A stretch of 32,838 nucleotides of DNA from Deltaproteobacteria bacterium (GTDB lineage: Bacteria; Desulfobacterota; Binatia; Binatales; Binataceae), in the NCBI GenBank assembly GCA_021827495.1, contig JAKAVN010000022.1, positions 1 through 32,838 of the forward strand, given 5' to 3'. The notes under the pieces were generated by a model. It saw only the letters and a program-made list of their open reading frames with translations, ran no database searches and was not told the DNA's origin. Made by a program: the position numbers and the translations under genes. Of this stretch, positions 15,796 to 24,410 are shown piece after piece (within the stretch, counting starts at the first letter, position 1; every line of letters starts with the position of its first letter).

Positions 15796-16968
15796 CTACT
15801 GCGAGCGGCCCGCCGAGTTCAATCGCACGCTCGAAAACTTTCCGCGCACGGCGCCGGCCACTTCGCGGTAAACCTCGAGCGTGCGCCGGGCCATCAGCTC
15901 GGCGCTGAATTCGTCGCGCACGCGGTGGCGCGCCGCCGCGCCCATCGCGGCGCGGCGCTCCGGATCGTCGAGCAGCGCGTTCAGCGCCGCCGCCAGTGCC
16001 GCCGGGTCGCCCGGCGGGACGGTCAGCCCGGTCAATCCGTCGAGCGAGACGTGCGGCACCGCGGAGTCAAGCCACGTGTTGACGACCGGGCGCCCGCAGG
16101 CCATCGCCTCGAGCTGGACGATTCCGAATGCCTCGCTGCGCTCGACCGAGGGCAGCGCGAAGACGTCGCACGCGTGATAGCACGCCTTTAGATCGGCGTC
16201 GTTGACGCGGCCCAGCAGCACGACCCGATCGGCAACGCCGAGCCGCGCGGCCGCAGCCGTCAGCGCGGCGGCCAGCGGCCCATCGCCGGCGATCAACGCC
16301 GTCGCGCGCACGTCCACCATCGCGCGCACCAGATGTTCGAAGCCCTTGTAATAGATGAGGCGGCCGACGGCGAGCACGATGCGTTCGCCGTAACGCCGGC
16401 GCAGCTCGGCGACGCGCGCGGGGTCGGGGCGCTCGAAGGCGGCGGCGCGGATGCCGAAAGGAATTACGCGGCACAGGTTGCGCCGCGCGTTCAGCACCGC
16501 GGAGGTTTCGATATAGGCGGTGGAACCGACGATGATCGCGGCGCATCGCCGCAGCAGCAGGGAGAGCGGCGGTGCGAAGGCCGCCGCCGCGCGCCGCTGG
16601 CGCACCACGTCGCTGTGCCAGGTGACCACTATCGGTACGTCGAGCCGGCTCATGAGGCAGGCGAGCGCGGCCATCGGATTGGGAAAATGCAGATGGACCA
16701 GGCCGGGCCGCGCCTGGCGCATCGCGCGCGCCATCAGCGGCACGATCGGAGTGCCGTGAAGCATCAGTGGTGTGGCGAGCCGCACGACTGCAACTCCGCC
16801 CGGCGCCGAGCGTTCGCTCCGCCATCGATCGCCCGCCACCAGAACTTCGACCTCGAGCGACTTGCCGAGTTCTTCGCACAAGGTCTGAAGATGGGACTCC
16901 ATGCCGCCGGGGTGGGGCGGGTAAAACTTGCCCACGTGCAGGACCTTGAGCGGTGCGGCGCGCATCAT
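15796..16968 (-). CDS. Glycosyltransferase family 4
   Basis: A 390-residue GT-B glycosyltransferase, last gene of the cluster. The N-terminal domain opens KVLHVGKFYPPHPGGMESHL. The C-terminal donor-binding domain has VGRLIYYKGFEHLVRAM and the EX7E motif EAFGIVQLE, followed by AMACGRPVV. It transfers a nucleotide-activated sugar with retention at the cytoplasmic face. The ORF track runs it up to 17526, but the family start is the ATG at 16968, whose A is shared with the TAA of the upstream gene (TAATG) and which has GGAGG upstream. This implies translational coupling. The C-terminus abuts the hydrolase fragment and may itself be slightly altered. Confidence 0.88.
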   Translation of the reverse strand: MMRAAPLKVLHVGKFYPPHPGGMESHLQTLCEELGKSLEVEVLVAGDRWRSERSAPGGVAVVRLATPLMLHGTPIVPLMARAMRQARPGLVHLHFPNPMAALACLMSRLDVPIVVTWHSDVVRQRRAAAAFAPPLSLLLRRCAAIIVGSTAYIETSAVLNARRNLCRVIPFGIRAAAFERPDPARVAELRRRYGERIVLAVGRLIYYKGFEHLVRAMVDVRATALIAGDGPLAAALTAAAARLGVADRVVLLGRVNDADLKACYHACDVFALPSVERSEAFGIVQLEAMACGRPVVNTWLDSAVPHVSLDGLTGLTVPPGDPAALAAALNALLDDPERRAAMGAAARHRVRDEFSAELMARRTLEVYREVAGAVRGKFSSVRLNSAGRSQ

Positions 16969-18140
16969 TATTCGCCTCCGGCGGCGATCTCCCGGTACAG
17001 AGCCGCGCAGCGGTCGGCGTAGGCGGCCCACGAGAAGTGCGCAGCGTGGCGGAGCGCGGCCGCGCGCCGCTCGGCCCAGCGCTCGGGATGCCCGGCTCTC
17101 TCGCACAGCAGCGCGGTAAGCGCGGCGCTCCACGCCGGCACATCGGCGACGGCGCAATAGCCGGCGGCTTCGGCGCCGACCTCGCGCAGCACGGCGATGT
17201 CGCTCGCCAGCACCGGCGTCGCGCAGGCCATCGCCTCGATCAGCGGCAGGCCGAAGCCTTCGGCCGCCGACGGCATCAGCACCAGCGCCGCGCGCCGATA
17301 CAGCGCGGCCAGCACGGCGGGCTGCACGAACGGCATGGTGACGATTGAATCCTCCAGCTCGAGCGCCTGCGCCAGCCGTCGTTGATCGGAAGTGAGCGCG
17401 CCGCCCGCCTTGACCAGCCGCAGCTTGGGGTGCTCCGCGTGCACGGCGGCGAAGACGCGCAGCAGCACGTCGATTCGCTTTCGCGGGATGGTGCTGCCGA
17501 CGTGGAGAATCTCGGCGATGCCGCAATCGGCGGGGCCCAGCAGACGCGCCGCCGCGGCGTCGGCGGCTTCATCGGGGCGGGACGAACAGGCGGGATGCAC
17601 GCCGTTGGGAATTACCACGAGGCGGCCGGGCGAAACCAGCGCGTTGGCGACCAGCGCGTCGCGCGTGGCCACGCTGTCGCAGGCGACCCGCGCCGCCTTG
17701 CGCATTCCGGCGAGGATCCGCCGCGCCATCGCGCGCAACGCCGGCGAGCGCCGCTCGGCGCCGGAAGTGAGCAGGCCGCGAAACGCGTCGAGGTCGTGGC
17801 AGGTCACGACGGTCGGCGCGCCCGCTAACTCATGCACGAGATGGGCGTAGCTGTGGTCGACGACGTGGAAGAGGTCGAAGCCGCCGCGCAGGCGGCGCAG
17901 GGCGCGCGGGTAATCAAAGAAGCGGTTGAGCGCCCGATCGGCGTTGAAGCGCATGCGCGCTCCGCGCCCGCCGGCGGCGCGGCTTAGGCGGCGGACGAAG
18001 GCCGGCCGGATGCGCGTGACGTCGAGCGCCGCCGGATGGCGCGCCTTAAGCTCCGCGCAAAGCATTTCGCCGACCAGGTCCATACTGGGCCAGCCCTCTT
18101 CGGCATAATCGCAGACCACGGCCAGGCGCAGACGATCCAT
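16968..18140 (-). CDS. Glycosyltransferase family 4
   Basis: A 390-residue GT4 enzyme. The acceptor domain starts RLRLAVVCDYAEEGWPSMDL and includes DLFHVVDHSYAHLV and PTVVTCHDLDAF. The donor domain has EILHVGSTIPRKRIDVLLRV and EX7E as EGFGLPLIE, followed by AMACATPVLASD. The arrangement resembles mannosyl/rhamnosyl GT4 proteins (WbdA/B-like), but the sugar cannot be assigned. The stop overlaps the start of the next gene by one base; the gene begins 6 bases after the upstream GT4. A strictly cytoplasmic or membrane-peripheral role in glycan extension is expected. Confidence 0.88.
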   Translation of the reverse strand: MDRLRLAVVCDYAEEGWPSMDLVGEMLCAELKARHPAALDVTRIRPAFVRRLSRAAGGRGARMRFNADRALNRFFDYPRALRRLRGGFDLFHVVDHSYAHLVHELAGAPTVVTCHDLDAFRGLLTSGAERRSPALRAMARRILAGMRKAARVACDSVATRDALVANALVSPGRLVVIPNGVHPACSSRPDEAADAAAARLLGPADCGIAEILHVGSTIPRKRIDVLLRVFAAVHAEHPKLRLVKAGGALTSDQRRLAQALELEDSIVTMPFVQPAVLAALYRRAALVLMPSAAEGFGLPLIEAMACATPVLASDIAVLREVGAEAAGYCAVADVPAWSAALTALLCERAGHPERWAERRAAALRHAAHFSWAAYADRCAALYREIAAGGE

Positions 18141-18146
18141 GGGGGT

Positions 18147-19295
18147 TCAGGCGGCCAGCAGCTCGGCGAAAAATTCGAGATGGCGGCGCGCGACCACCGG
18201 CCAGGAGTACAGCGCATGCGCGCGGTCGCGTCCGCGAGCGGCGAACTCGGCCCGGCGCGCCGGGCTCTCGAGCAGCTCGGCCAGCGCGCGGCGCCATCCC
18301 GGCTCGTCGCGCTCGCCGACGATCACGCCGGCGTCGGCGACGACGTAGGGAATCTCGCCGCTGTCGCTGGCGATAACCGGCACGCCGCAGGCGAACGCCT
18401 CGACTAGCATACGTCCGAACTGCTCGCGCCATCGCACCGTGGTTTGGCTGGGTGCGAGCAGGACGTCCATCGCATTAAGGTGGTCCGGAACGCGGTCATG
18501 AGGAACGCCGCCGACAATTCGCACGCGGTCGCCATGGCGGGCGGCCCACTGTCTCAGCGCGGGCTCCCGCGGTCCGCCGCCGACGAAGAGCGCGCGCCAC
18601 GGCGACGTGGTCGTCTCCAGAACGCGCATCGCGACCCCGAGGCCTTTGTCCTCGACGAAGCGGCCCAGAAAGCCGGCCACGGGTGGCCCTTCGTCCTTCC
18701 ATCCCAGCCGTGCGCGCGCCGCGCGGCCAGCCTGCGGGTCGGGACGAAACAGTTCCACGTCCACGCCGAGCGGTATCACGCGATAGGGCTTGGCGCTCCA
18801 GCCGCGCCCAAGCTGGGTTTGCGCGACGGCTTCGCCACAGGGGAGCCAACCGGCGCAGCGCGCGGCGCACATCCGCTCGATCGCTGAGAAGGGTGGCGGA
18901 TAGCGCTTGGCAATATTCTGCGCGGTGAAGAACACCAGCGGGATTCGCGGCGGACACCACCAGGCGACCTGGCCGCCGGCGACTACGTAGGGTTCCTCCC
19001 AGCAATGCACCAGGTCCCAGCGCTCGCGCAGGACGGCGCGCAGGCTGAGCCCGTAGAAGAAAAGCTGCGGACTGCGGCTGAGATGGGCGTCGATCGGGAC
19101 CAGGCGGCAGAGCTCGCCCGGCTGCGGCTCGAGCAGGATCGGACGCAGATCGCCGTGAAAAAACCGCGGCGCGAGCGCGGTGACTTCCCACTCCTCGCCG
19201 CCCGCGCGCGCCATCTCGTGGGCCAGGCGGCGGTTGAGCGCGACGCAATAGGAATGCGCAATCGTAAGCAGGCGGTGTGGATGCCGAACGGCCAT
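18147..19295 (-). CDS. Glycosyltransferase family 4
   Basis: A 382-residue GT4 protein. The N-terminal half shows RLLTIAHSYCVALNRRLAHE, WDLVHCWEEPYVVAGGQVAW and FFTAQNIAKRYPPPF. The C-terminal half has GFLGRFVEDKGLGVAMRVLE, VPDHLNAMDVLLAPSQTT and an EX7E motif EQFGRMLVE, followed by AFACGVPVIASDSGEIPYVV. The unusual aromatic-rich acceptor domain (Trp-rich WEEPYVVAG) points to a distinct acceptor from its neighbours. Donor and linkage are unknown. It lies between two other GT4 genes with 6 and 18 base gaps. Confidence 0.86.
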   Translation of the reverse strand: MAVRHPHRLLTIAHSYCVALNRRLAHEMARAGGEEWEVTALAPRFFHGDLRPILLEPQPGELCRLVPIDAHLSRSPQLFFYGLSLRAVLRERWDLVHCWEEPYVVAGGQVAWWCPPRIPLVFFTAQNIAKRYPPPFSAIERMCAARCAGWLPCGEAVAQTQLGRGWSAKPYRVIPLGVDVELFRPDPQAGRAARARLGWKDEGPPVAGFLGRFVEDKGLGVAMRVLETTTSPWRALFVGGGPREPALRQWAARHGDRVRIVGGVPHDRVPDHLNAMDVLLAPSQTTVRWREQFGRMLVEAFACGVPVIASDSGEIPYVVADAGVIVGERDEPGWRRALAELLESPARRAEFAARGRDRAHALYSWPVVARRHLEFFAELLAA

Positions 19296-19313
19296 GATCG
19301 GGATCGAGCGTCC

Positions 19314-20564
19314 TTACGAGGTCCGTGCCAGTGCCGCCGCGTTCAGGCCGGTGACTCCTGCAAAAATCGCCAGCAGCGCATCGACATGCGCGTCGAGGTC
19401 AAAGCGGCGCGCTCGCCCCCGCGCGCCATTTCTCAGCCGTGCGAGTTCGGCCGGGTCGCGGACGCATTCGACGATCGCGCGCGCCAAGCCGGCGGCGCTT
19501 GGCGGGTCGCCCGGCGCGAGACGGCCGTTTACGCCGTCGCTCAGCCATTCCGGAATTCCGCCGACGGCAAACGCGGCGGCTGGGAGCCGGTGCAATCCCG
19601 CCTCCAGACCGACCAGGCCGAACGGTTCCGGCCACGTGCTCGGCACCACCAGCAGGTCGGAGCTGAGCATGAGTTGCTCGAGGCGGGAGGAATCCAACCA
19701 TCCGGTGAACTCTATCTTGAGGTTTGCGTTCGCCGCTTGCGTGCGCCGTGCCGCGTGTTCCCAGCGCTCCCGATCGGGGCCGTCGCCGGCGAAGCTTGCT
19801 TTAAGCGGCCGCCCGAGCGCGGCCGCAGCCAGCGTCAGCGCGTCAAGCATCAGCGGTCCGCCCTTGAGCCGGGTCATTCTGCCAACAAACAGCAGCCTGA
19901 TGTCGCGATTCTCCGCCGGCGCCACTTGCAGCGCCACCGCCGCGGGGAATTCAGGAAATCGATCAGGCGCGAGCGGAAGCCGCAGCGTGTGCACGCGCTC
20001 GGGTGGGAGACCATGGCGCACGAACTCGGCGCGCATGTGAGCCGAGGCGGTCAGGATCGCGGCGTAGCGGCGCATAAGGCCAAGACGCGCGCTCTCCAAC
20101 CAATAATCGGTCCACATGCGCATCGGATTGAGCCCGCCGCACCGACGGGGATAGTAATTGACCAGGCAGCGCCATCCGAAGCGCCGCGCGCACGGCCGCG
20201 GGCGCGGCGCGGCGAACATCTGGTTGCCGCTGATGCAGGTGCCGTAATAGCCGTGAGCAAAAAGCACGGCCGGCGCGATCTCGATTATTCGTGCCGCACT
20301 CGGCAGGCTCATACCGTGCACGTAGATGACCTCGGGGCGCCACTGCGCGAGTGCGGCGAGCGCCTGGCGCGCTCCCATTTCACTGGCGCACCAGGCCGGC
20401 GCGCGCTCGGGCAGCCGGATTCGCGGCGCGCCCGGCGGCGCCTCCAGCTCCGAGAAAAAAGCGATCTGATGGCCGGCGGCGGCAAGCGCGGGAATCACTG
20501 TGTCCAGATAGGTTTCGGCCCCGCCGACCTTGGCGCGATTGAGATTTACCGCCGCGATTTTCAT
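19314..20564 (-). CDS. Glycosyltransferase family 4
   Basis: A 416-residue GT4 enzyme starting MKIAAVNLNRAKVGGAETYL, the typical acceptor-domain loop. The middle has a Cys-rich stretch (GYYGTCISGNQMF, CARRFGWRCLVNYYPRRCGG) also seen in some actinobacterial and cyanobacterial relatives; four or five Cys there could bind metal. The donor domain has LLFVGRMTRLKGGPLMLDAL and the EX7E motif EPFGLVGLE. The likely role is addition of one sugar to the cluster's glycan. The start follows the GT2 gene after 29 bases. Confidence 0.86.
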   Translation of the reverse strand: MKIAAVNLNRAKVGGAETYLDTVIPALAAAGHQIAFFSELEAPPGAPRIRLPERAPAWCASEMGARQALAALAQWRPEVIYVHGMSLPSAARIIEIAPAVLFAHGYYGTCISGNQMFAAPRPRPCARRFGWRCLVNYYPRRCGGLNPMRMWTDYWLESARLGLMRRYAAILTASAHMRAEFVRHGLPPERVHTLRLPLAPDRFPEFPAAVALQVAPAENRDIRLLFVGRMTRLKGGPLMLDALTLAAAALGRPLKASFAGDGPDRERWEHAARRTQAANANLKIEFTGWLDSSRLEQLMLSSDLLVVPSTWPEPFGLVGLEAGLHRLPAAAFAVGGIPEWLSDGVNGRLAPGDPPSAAGLARAIVECVRDPAELARLRNGARGRARRFDLDAHVDALLAIFAGVTGLNAAALARTS

Positions 20565-20593
20565 TTATCGCTCTAGCCAGAGCCGCAGGCTTA

Positions 20594-21571
20594 TTAACCG
20601 CGGCGTGCGCGGCGCAGCGCCGTCAGCATGCCGATGCCGAGCGTGCCCGGCATGCTCGCTAACGCAAGCGCCCCTGCCAGCTTTGGCGTCGGGCCCATGA
20701 GCAGCATGGCGTTCCAGATATGTTTGCGAGCTTCGCGCGCGCGCCGTTTTTGCAGCAGGAAGAGTCCATGGGAAAGATGCGCGCTCGCGCATTTCCTCTT
20801 GAGGCCACTCCGTAGTGCGGCGAGCTCCGGCACCGCGATCAGCCGCGAATACACGTAAATCAGCCCGAGACCTCCACGCCCACTCCCTGTGGTGGTCAGG
20901 GAGCCGCTATGGAACCGGTACCTGGTCAATCGCTCAGGGAGATAATAGCAAGCCTTCTCGGTCCGGCACGCGAGATAGCCGAGCCATAAATCCCAGAACA
21001 CGTCGACCTCGGCCGGGAAGTCCTGCCAATCGATCGCGTCGCGTCTGATGACACTGGCCTGCGAGATGGGAAGACTTTCGTCCGCCAGGCATCGCCAGAA
21101 CGGCTGGTGCAGTCCAGGGGAGAGAACATCGCGGCGCCATCGGCGCGTGTTCTCCTCAGTCGCGGCCAGATCGATCCTGCCGTTCTCGTCCATCAGGTAA
21201 TGGTCGCAGAAGGCTATAACGACGCCGGGATTGTCCACTAAACCCGGGACCAGCTTGGACAGGAACGACGGCTCCCATTCATCGTCGTCGTTGAGTATCG
21301 AGACATATTCCCCGGACACCAGGTTGCGGAAGGCCTGGAAATGGTTGCTTCCGGCGCCAGGCCTCGTTTGATTTCGATGATAGACGATGCGCGTGTCGGC
21401 GAAGCCCGCGGCGATTTCGCGATTGACGTCGGTTCCGAGGTCGTCGGTCACGATAATTTCGACGTTCCGGTAATCGCCGCTTACGACACTGGCGATGGCG
21501 CTGCGAAGGTACGCGGGCCGGTTGTACGTCGCGATCACCACACTGACCAGCGGGCTTTCGGATGCCGGCAT
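20594..21571 (-). CDS. Glycosyltransferase family 2
   Basis: A 325-residue GT-A fold transferase. It begins PLVSVVIATYNRPAYLRSAI and has the UDP/metal region IIVTDDLGTDVN, then VSILNDDDEWEPSFLSKLVP, where DDD is the metal-binding DxD equivalent. A catalytic-base region FWRCLADESLPISQASVIRR follows. The C-terminus carries a basic helical tail (KRRAREARKHIWNAMLL) and a hydrophobic end that may touch the membrane. It inverts configuration on a nucleotide-sugar donor; sugar unknown. The ATG shares one base with the TGA of the preceding gene, so they are translationally coupled. Confidence 0.88.
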   Translation of the reverse strand: MPASESPLVSVVIATYNRPAYLRSAIASVVSGDYRNVEIIVTDDLGTDVNREIAAGFADTRIVYHRNQTRPGAGSNHFQAFRNLVSGEYVSILNDDDEWEPSFLSKLVPGLVDNPGVVIAFCDHYLMDENGRIDLAATEENTRRWRRDVLSPGLHQPFWRCLADESLPISQASVIRRDAIDWQDFPAEVDVFWDLWLGYLACRTEKACYYLPERLTRYRFHSGSLTTTGSGRGGLGLIYVYSRLIAVPELAALRSGLKRKCASAHLSHGLFLLQKRRAREARKHIWNAMLLMGPTPKLAGALALASMPGTLGIGMLTALRRARRG

Positions 21572-22725
21572 CAGCAGCCCTCGCGCAAGGCGGCAATCGT
21601 GTGCGTGATATCGAAGCGTTGCGCGTAAAGCGCGCCGGCCGCGGCTCCCAGACGCGCACGTTCCCCGGCATCATCCATCAGGTGTGCGAGCGCCGCGCCC
21701 ATCGCGACCGCATCGCCGACATCGACCAGCGCCACCGCGCCGCTTTGCCTCCACAATGGCTCGGTCACGATGCCGGTGGTGGTCAGCACGGGGCGGTGAT
21801 GCGCCAGCGCCGCCATCACGCTGGTCCGCCGCGTGCTCACGCCATCGCCATACGGCTGAAGCATCATGTCGCAGGCGCCCAGGTGGCGCGAGAGGTCCGA
21901 GGGCGCGAGCGGACCCGAGGCCCGCACCCGCGCGTGCAGTTCGGGAGCCCCGGCCAGCAGGCGGCCGCGCAAGTCGAGGCTGTCGCGGCCCAGCAGCAGA
22001 AAGGCCGCGCCGGGGCGCTCGCGCAGCAGCGGCAGCACCACGGCGGCCAGCCGCTCGGCGATCCAGGCCTCACGCGCGGTGCCGAAGTGGCCCAGAATCA
22101 TGCCGCCTTCGACCATCAGCGTCTTGCGGACCGCGCGCACTCCGGCCGGGTCATCGACCAGGGGCAGGTTGCTGGGCACCGGCAGCCAGATGACCGCGCT
22201 GCCGGCCGGCGCGAACGGGCGCAGCAGCGTCTCCCAATACGGCGTCGCCACGAAGCATCGGCGGGCGGCGCGGGTGAGCACGAAAACCATCGCGCGATTG
22301 ACGATGCCGATAGCGCTGTGGCGCAGCGGCTGGCGCCATGCGATCCGGACCGAGACCTCGTGAAACATGATGCTGATGCTGACGCCCGCACGCCGGCGCG
22401 CGAGCAGCCACAGGCACAGCGGCAGGTTCATTCCCTTCATGCCGAACCCCTGCGGCACATACTGTACCAATATCCGGCCGGGGCCGGCCGCCTTGAGCTC
22501 GTGGCCGAGCGCGGCGAGCGCGCGTGGGCCGAAGCGCCCGGGCAGGCGATGGACCTCGACCCCAGCCTCGGCCGGCCCGGCCTCCGTCACCGCGGGTGCC
22601 CACACGTAAACGCGGTCGCCGCGTGCGGCAAGTTCCAGCGCGACCAGCTGCGTGTAATCCGCGACGCCGCCGTCTTGGGGCGGATACTCGGGGCTGATGA
22701 TGTGCCAGGCGTGCGTGCGGCTCAA
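21571..22725 (-). CDS. GT4-like glycosyltransferase lacking the usual EX7E motif
   Basis: A 384-residue GT-B protein beginning HAWHIISPEYPPQDGGVADY, a common GT4 acceptor-domain start. The donor-side region has MILGHFGTAREAWIAERLAA and CDMMLQPYGDGVSTRRTSVM, then ALAHHRPVLTTTG. Where GT4 enzymes have EX7E, this one has DGVSTRRTSVMAAL, so the two glutamates are missing. Close relatives with this variant exist in my recollection of the family, so it may still be active with a different donor contact. The listed start is a TTG overlapping the SDR stop (TTGA), and no in-frame ATG lies near. Its stop overlaps the GT2 start. Confidence 0.8.
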   Translation of the reverse strand: MSRTHAWHIISPEYPPQDGGVADYTQLVALELAARGDRVYVWAPAVTEAGPAEAGVEVHRLPGRFGPRALAALGHELKAAGPGRILVQYVPQGFGMKGMNLPLCLWLLARRRAGVSISIMFHEVSVRIAWRQPLRHSAIGIVNRAMVFVLTRAARRCFVATPYWETLLRPFAPAGSAVIWLPVPSNLPLVDDPAGVRAVRKTLMVEGGMILGHFGTAREAWIAERLAAVVLPLLRERPGAAFLLLGRDSLDLRGRLLAGAPELHARVRASGPLAPSDLSRHLGACDMMLQPYGDGVSTRRTSVMAALAHHRPVLTTTGIVTEPLWRQSGAVALVDVGDAVAMGAALAHLMDDAGERARLGAAAGALYAQRFDITHTIAALREGC

Positions 22726-23684
22726 CTTGCGGGCAGCTCTCCATGCTCACGCAGGAATGTACGATACCATTCGATCGTCCGCTTGAGGCCCTGCTCGATC
22801 GTAACTTTGGGACGCCATCCGAGCATCTCTTTCGCGCGCGTGTTGTCGCAGTACATGCGCCAGACCTCGGTTGGCCGGTAGGGCAACGCTCCGATCTCGA
22901 CCTTGGATTTTGTATGGGTCAGCTCGGCGATTTTGAGCACCAGGTCGCGGATTCTGATTTCCTCGCCGGCGCCCAGGTTGATCACGCCCTCGATGCGTTG
23001 CTCGGCGCGCGCCGCCAGGATCATTCCTTCGACCAGGTCCTCGACGAAGTTGAACTCGCGCGTCTGCTCGGCGGGCGTGGTCCGGATCGGCCGGCCCATC
23101 AGGCACGCCGTGATCAGCTCGGGGATGATGGCCTTGGCGCCCTGGTAGGGGCCATAGGCGTTGAACGGGCGCAACACGATGGTCGAGGTCCGCTGCTCGG
23201 TGCGCTGTTTGAGGCGGCAGTAGAGCTCGCCGGCGTACTTGGTGATCGCATAGGGCGAGATGGGCTCGGGCGTGGCGGTCTCGATGAAGGGCACGCTCGT
23301 CTGATGGCCGTAAACTTCGGAGGTCGACGCGTAGATGAACTTTTGCGCGCCGGCCGCGACGTCGAAGACGTTGGCGGTGCCCTTGGCATTGACGTCGAAG
23401 CATTCCTCGACCTGGACGAAGCTGTCGCCGACGTGGTTGTAGGCGGCCAGGTGGAAGACGACTTGCGGCGCGAACTCGCCAATCGCAGCCAGCGCGCCGC
23501 GGTTGCGGATATCGGCCTCGATGACGTGCAGCGAGTCGTAGATGCCGCGCAGCCGCTCGTTGTGCATCGCATTGGCGTAGCGCACCACCACCGCGACCTT
23601 GCAGCCCTCGGCCAGCAGGCGGCGGACCAGGTGATGGCCGATGAAGCCCGAGCCGCCGGTCACCAATACGCGGGTGTTTTTCAT
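22722..23684 (-). CDS. NAD-dependent sugar epimerase/dehydratase (extended SDR)
   Basis: A 320-residue extended short-chain dehydrogenase. The Rossmann motif is TGGSGFIGHHL (residues 9-19). VVFHLAAYNHVGDS follows, then the catalytic ASTSEVYG and YAITKYAGE (Tyr-x3-Lys). The latter half has RPFNAYGPYQGAKAIIPELI and REFNFVEDLVEGM, conserved in sugar-nucleotide enzymes. The TSE triplet is like 4,6-dehydratases and UXS decarboxylases rather than a simple 4-epimerase (usually SSS), but this is not decisive. It likely converts the nucleotide sugar made by the adjacent nucleotidyltransferase, 4 bases upstream, into the donor for the cluster's transferases. Confidence 0.88.
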   Translation of the reverse strand: MKNTRVLVTGGSGFIGHHLVRRLLAEGCKVAVVVRYANAMHNERLRGIYDSLHVIEADIRNRGALAAIGEFAPQVVFHLAAYNHVGDSFVQVEECFDVNAKGTANVFDVAAGAQKFIYASTSEVYGHQTSVPFIETATPEPISPYAITKYAGELYCRLKQRTEQRTSTIVLRPFNAYGPYQGAKAIIPELITACLMGRPIRTTPAEQTREFNFVEDLVEGMILAARAEQRIEGVINLGAGEEIRIRDLVLKIAELTHTKSKVEIGALPYRPTEVWRMYCDNTRAKEMLGWRPKVTIEQGLKRTIEWYRTFLREHGELPAS

Positions 23685-23688
23685 ATTG

Positions 23689-24396
23689 CTATGCGTCCAT
23701 CACAGTGAGGAATTCGACGATCTGTTCCTCGGCCAGCGCCCGCTCCTTCTCGGTATTCACGGTGAGATGCTTGCCGCTGTGCCGGTATGCGTAAAGCCGG
23801 CCCACGCGCGCAAGGGCGCTTAAGAATTCGTCCATGTCGGCGCCGCGGCGCATCGCGGCGAAGGCTTCGCGCTCGCACAGCAGGTAGCCGATGTTGATCC
23901 AGTACGGCAGCCGCGGCTTTTCGGCGAAGGCGGTCACCCGTCCGGCGGCGTCGGCGGCTACGATGCCGAAGGGGCTGTGGAGCGGATAGACGGTGAGCGT
24001 GGCCAGCCCGCCGCAGGCGCGATGGAAGTTCAGGAGTGCGCCGATCTCAACGTTGGCGAGCGTGTCGCCGTAACAGACCAGCGCCCGCGCCCCGACGTGA
24101 GGGCTGGCGTCGAGAAGGCGGTCGGTCATGCTGGCGTCGCCCGAGTTGACGCAGGTGGTGGCGTCGCGAAACTCGGCCGACCCGGCCACAAAGCGCTCGA
24201 TCTGATCGGCCAGATGTCCGACGCAGAGCACGAAGCGGCCCACGCCGCTGAGCCTCAGGTAGCGGAGCACGTGATCCAGCAGCGGCCGCCCGTTGAGCGG
24301 CACCAGCGCCTTGGGGACGCTGTCGGTATACGGGCGCAGCCGTTCACCCCGCCCGCCACACAGGATTATCGCGCTAAGGTCGCCTTCAACTGCCAT
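23689..24396 (-). CDS. Sugar-1-phosphate nucleotidyltransferase
   Basis: A 235-residue enzyme beginning MAVEGDLSAIILCGGRGERL and continuing RPYTDSVPKALVPLNGRPLL, the GGxGxRLxPxT...PK signature for nucleotide binding. The Mg-binding region is VCYGDTLANVEIGALLNFHR and the sugar-binding part includes FAEKPRLPYWINIGYL. The pattern is close to glucose-1-phosphate cytidylyltransferase (RfbF) and heptose-1-phosphate guanylyltransferase groups; which nucleotide and sugar is not certain. The track start at 24459 overlaps the upstream GT4; the ATG at 24396 sits at the domain start. It makes the activated sugar used by the next gene, an SDR. Confidence 0.86.
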   Translation of the reverse strand: MAVEGDLSAIILCGGRGERLRPYTDSVPKALVPLNGRPLLDHVLRYLRLSGVGRFVLCVGHLADQIERFVAGSAEFRDATTCVNSGDASMTDRLLDASPHVGARALVCYGDTLANVEIGALLNFHRACGGLATLTVYPLHSPFGIVAADAAGRVTAFAEKPRLPYWINIGYLLCEREAFAAMRRGADMDEFLSALARVGRLYAYRHSGKHLTVNTEKERALAEEQIVEFLTVMDA

Positions 24397-24410
24397 CGTT
24401 TCAAGTTCCG

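Noticed and set aside
16067-17143. 358-residue minus-strand ORF overlapping two GT4 genes
   Set aside because: Out of frame with both and without motifs; the GT4 frames carry the EX7E signatures.
19005-20576. 523-residue plus-strand ORF
   Set aside because: Antisense to two clear GT4 genes; Arg/Ala/Gln-rich with no family motif, a usual shadow in GC-rich coding DNA.
21562-22881. 439-residue plus-strand ORF
   Set aside because: Antisense shadow of the GT4-like gene; composition is His/Arg/Gln-rich and no domain is visible.
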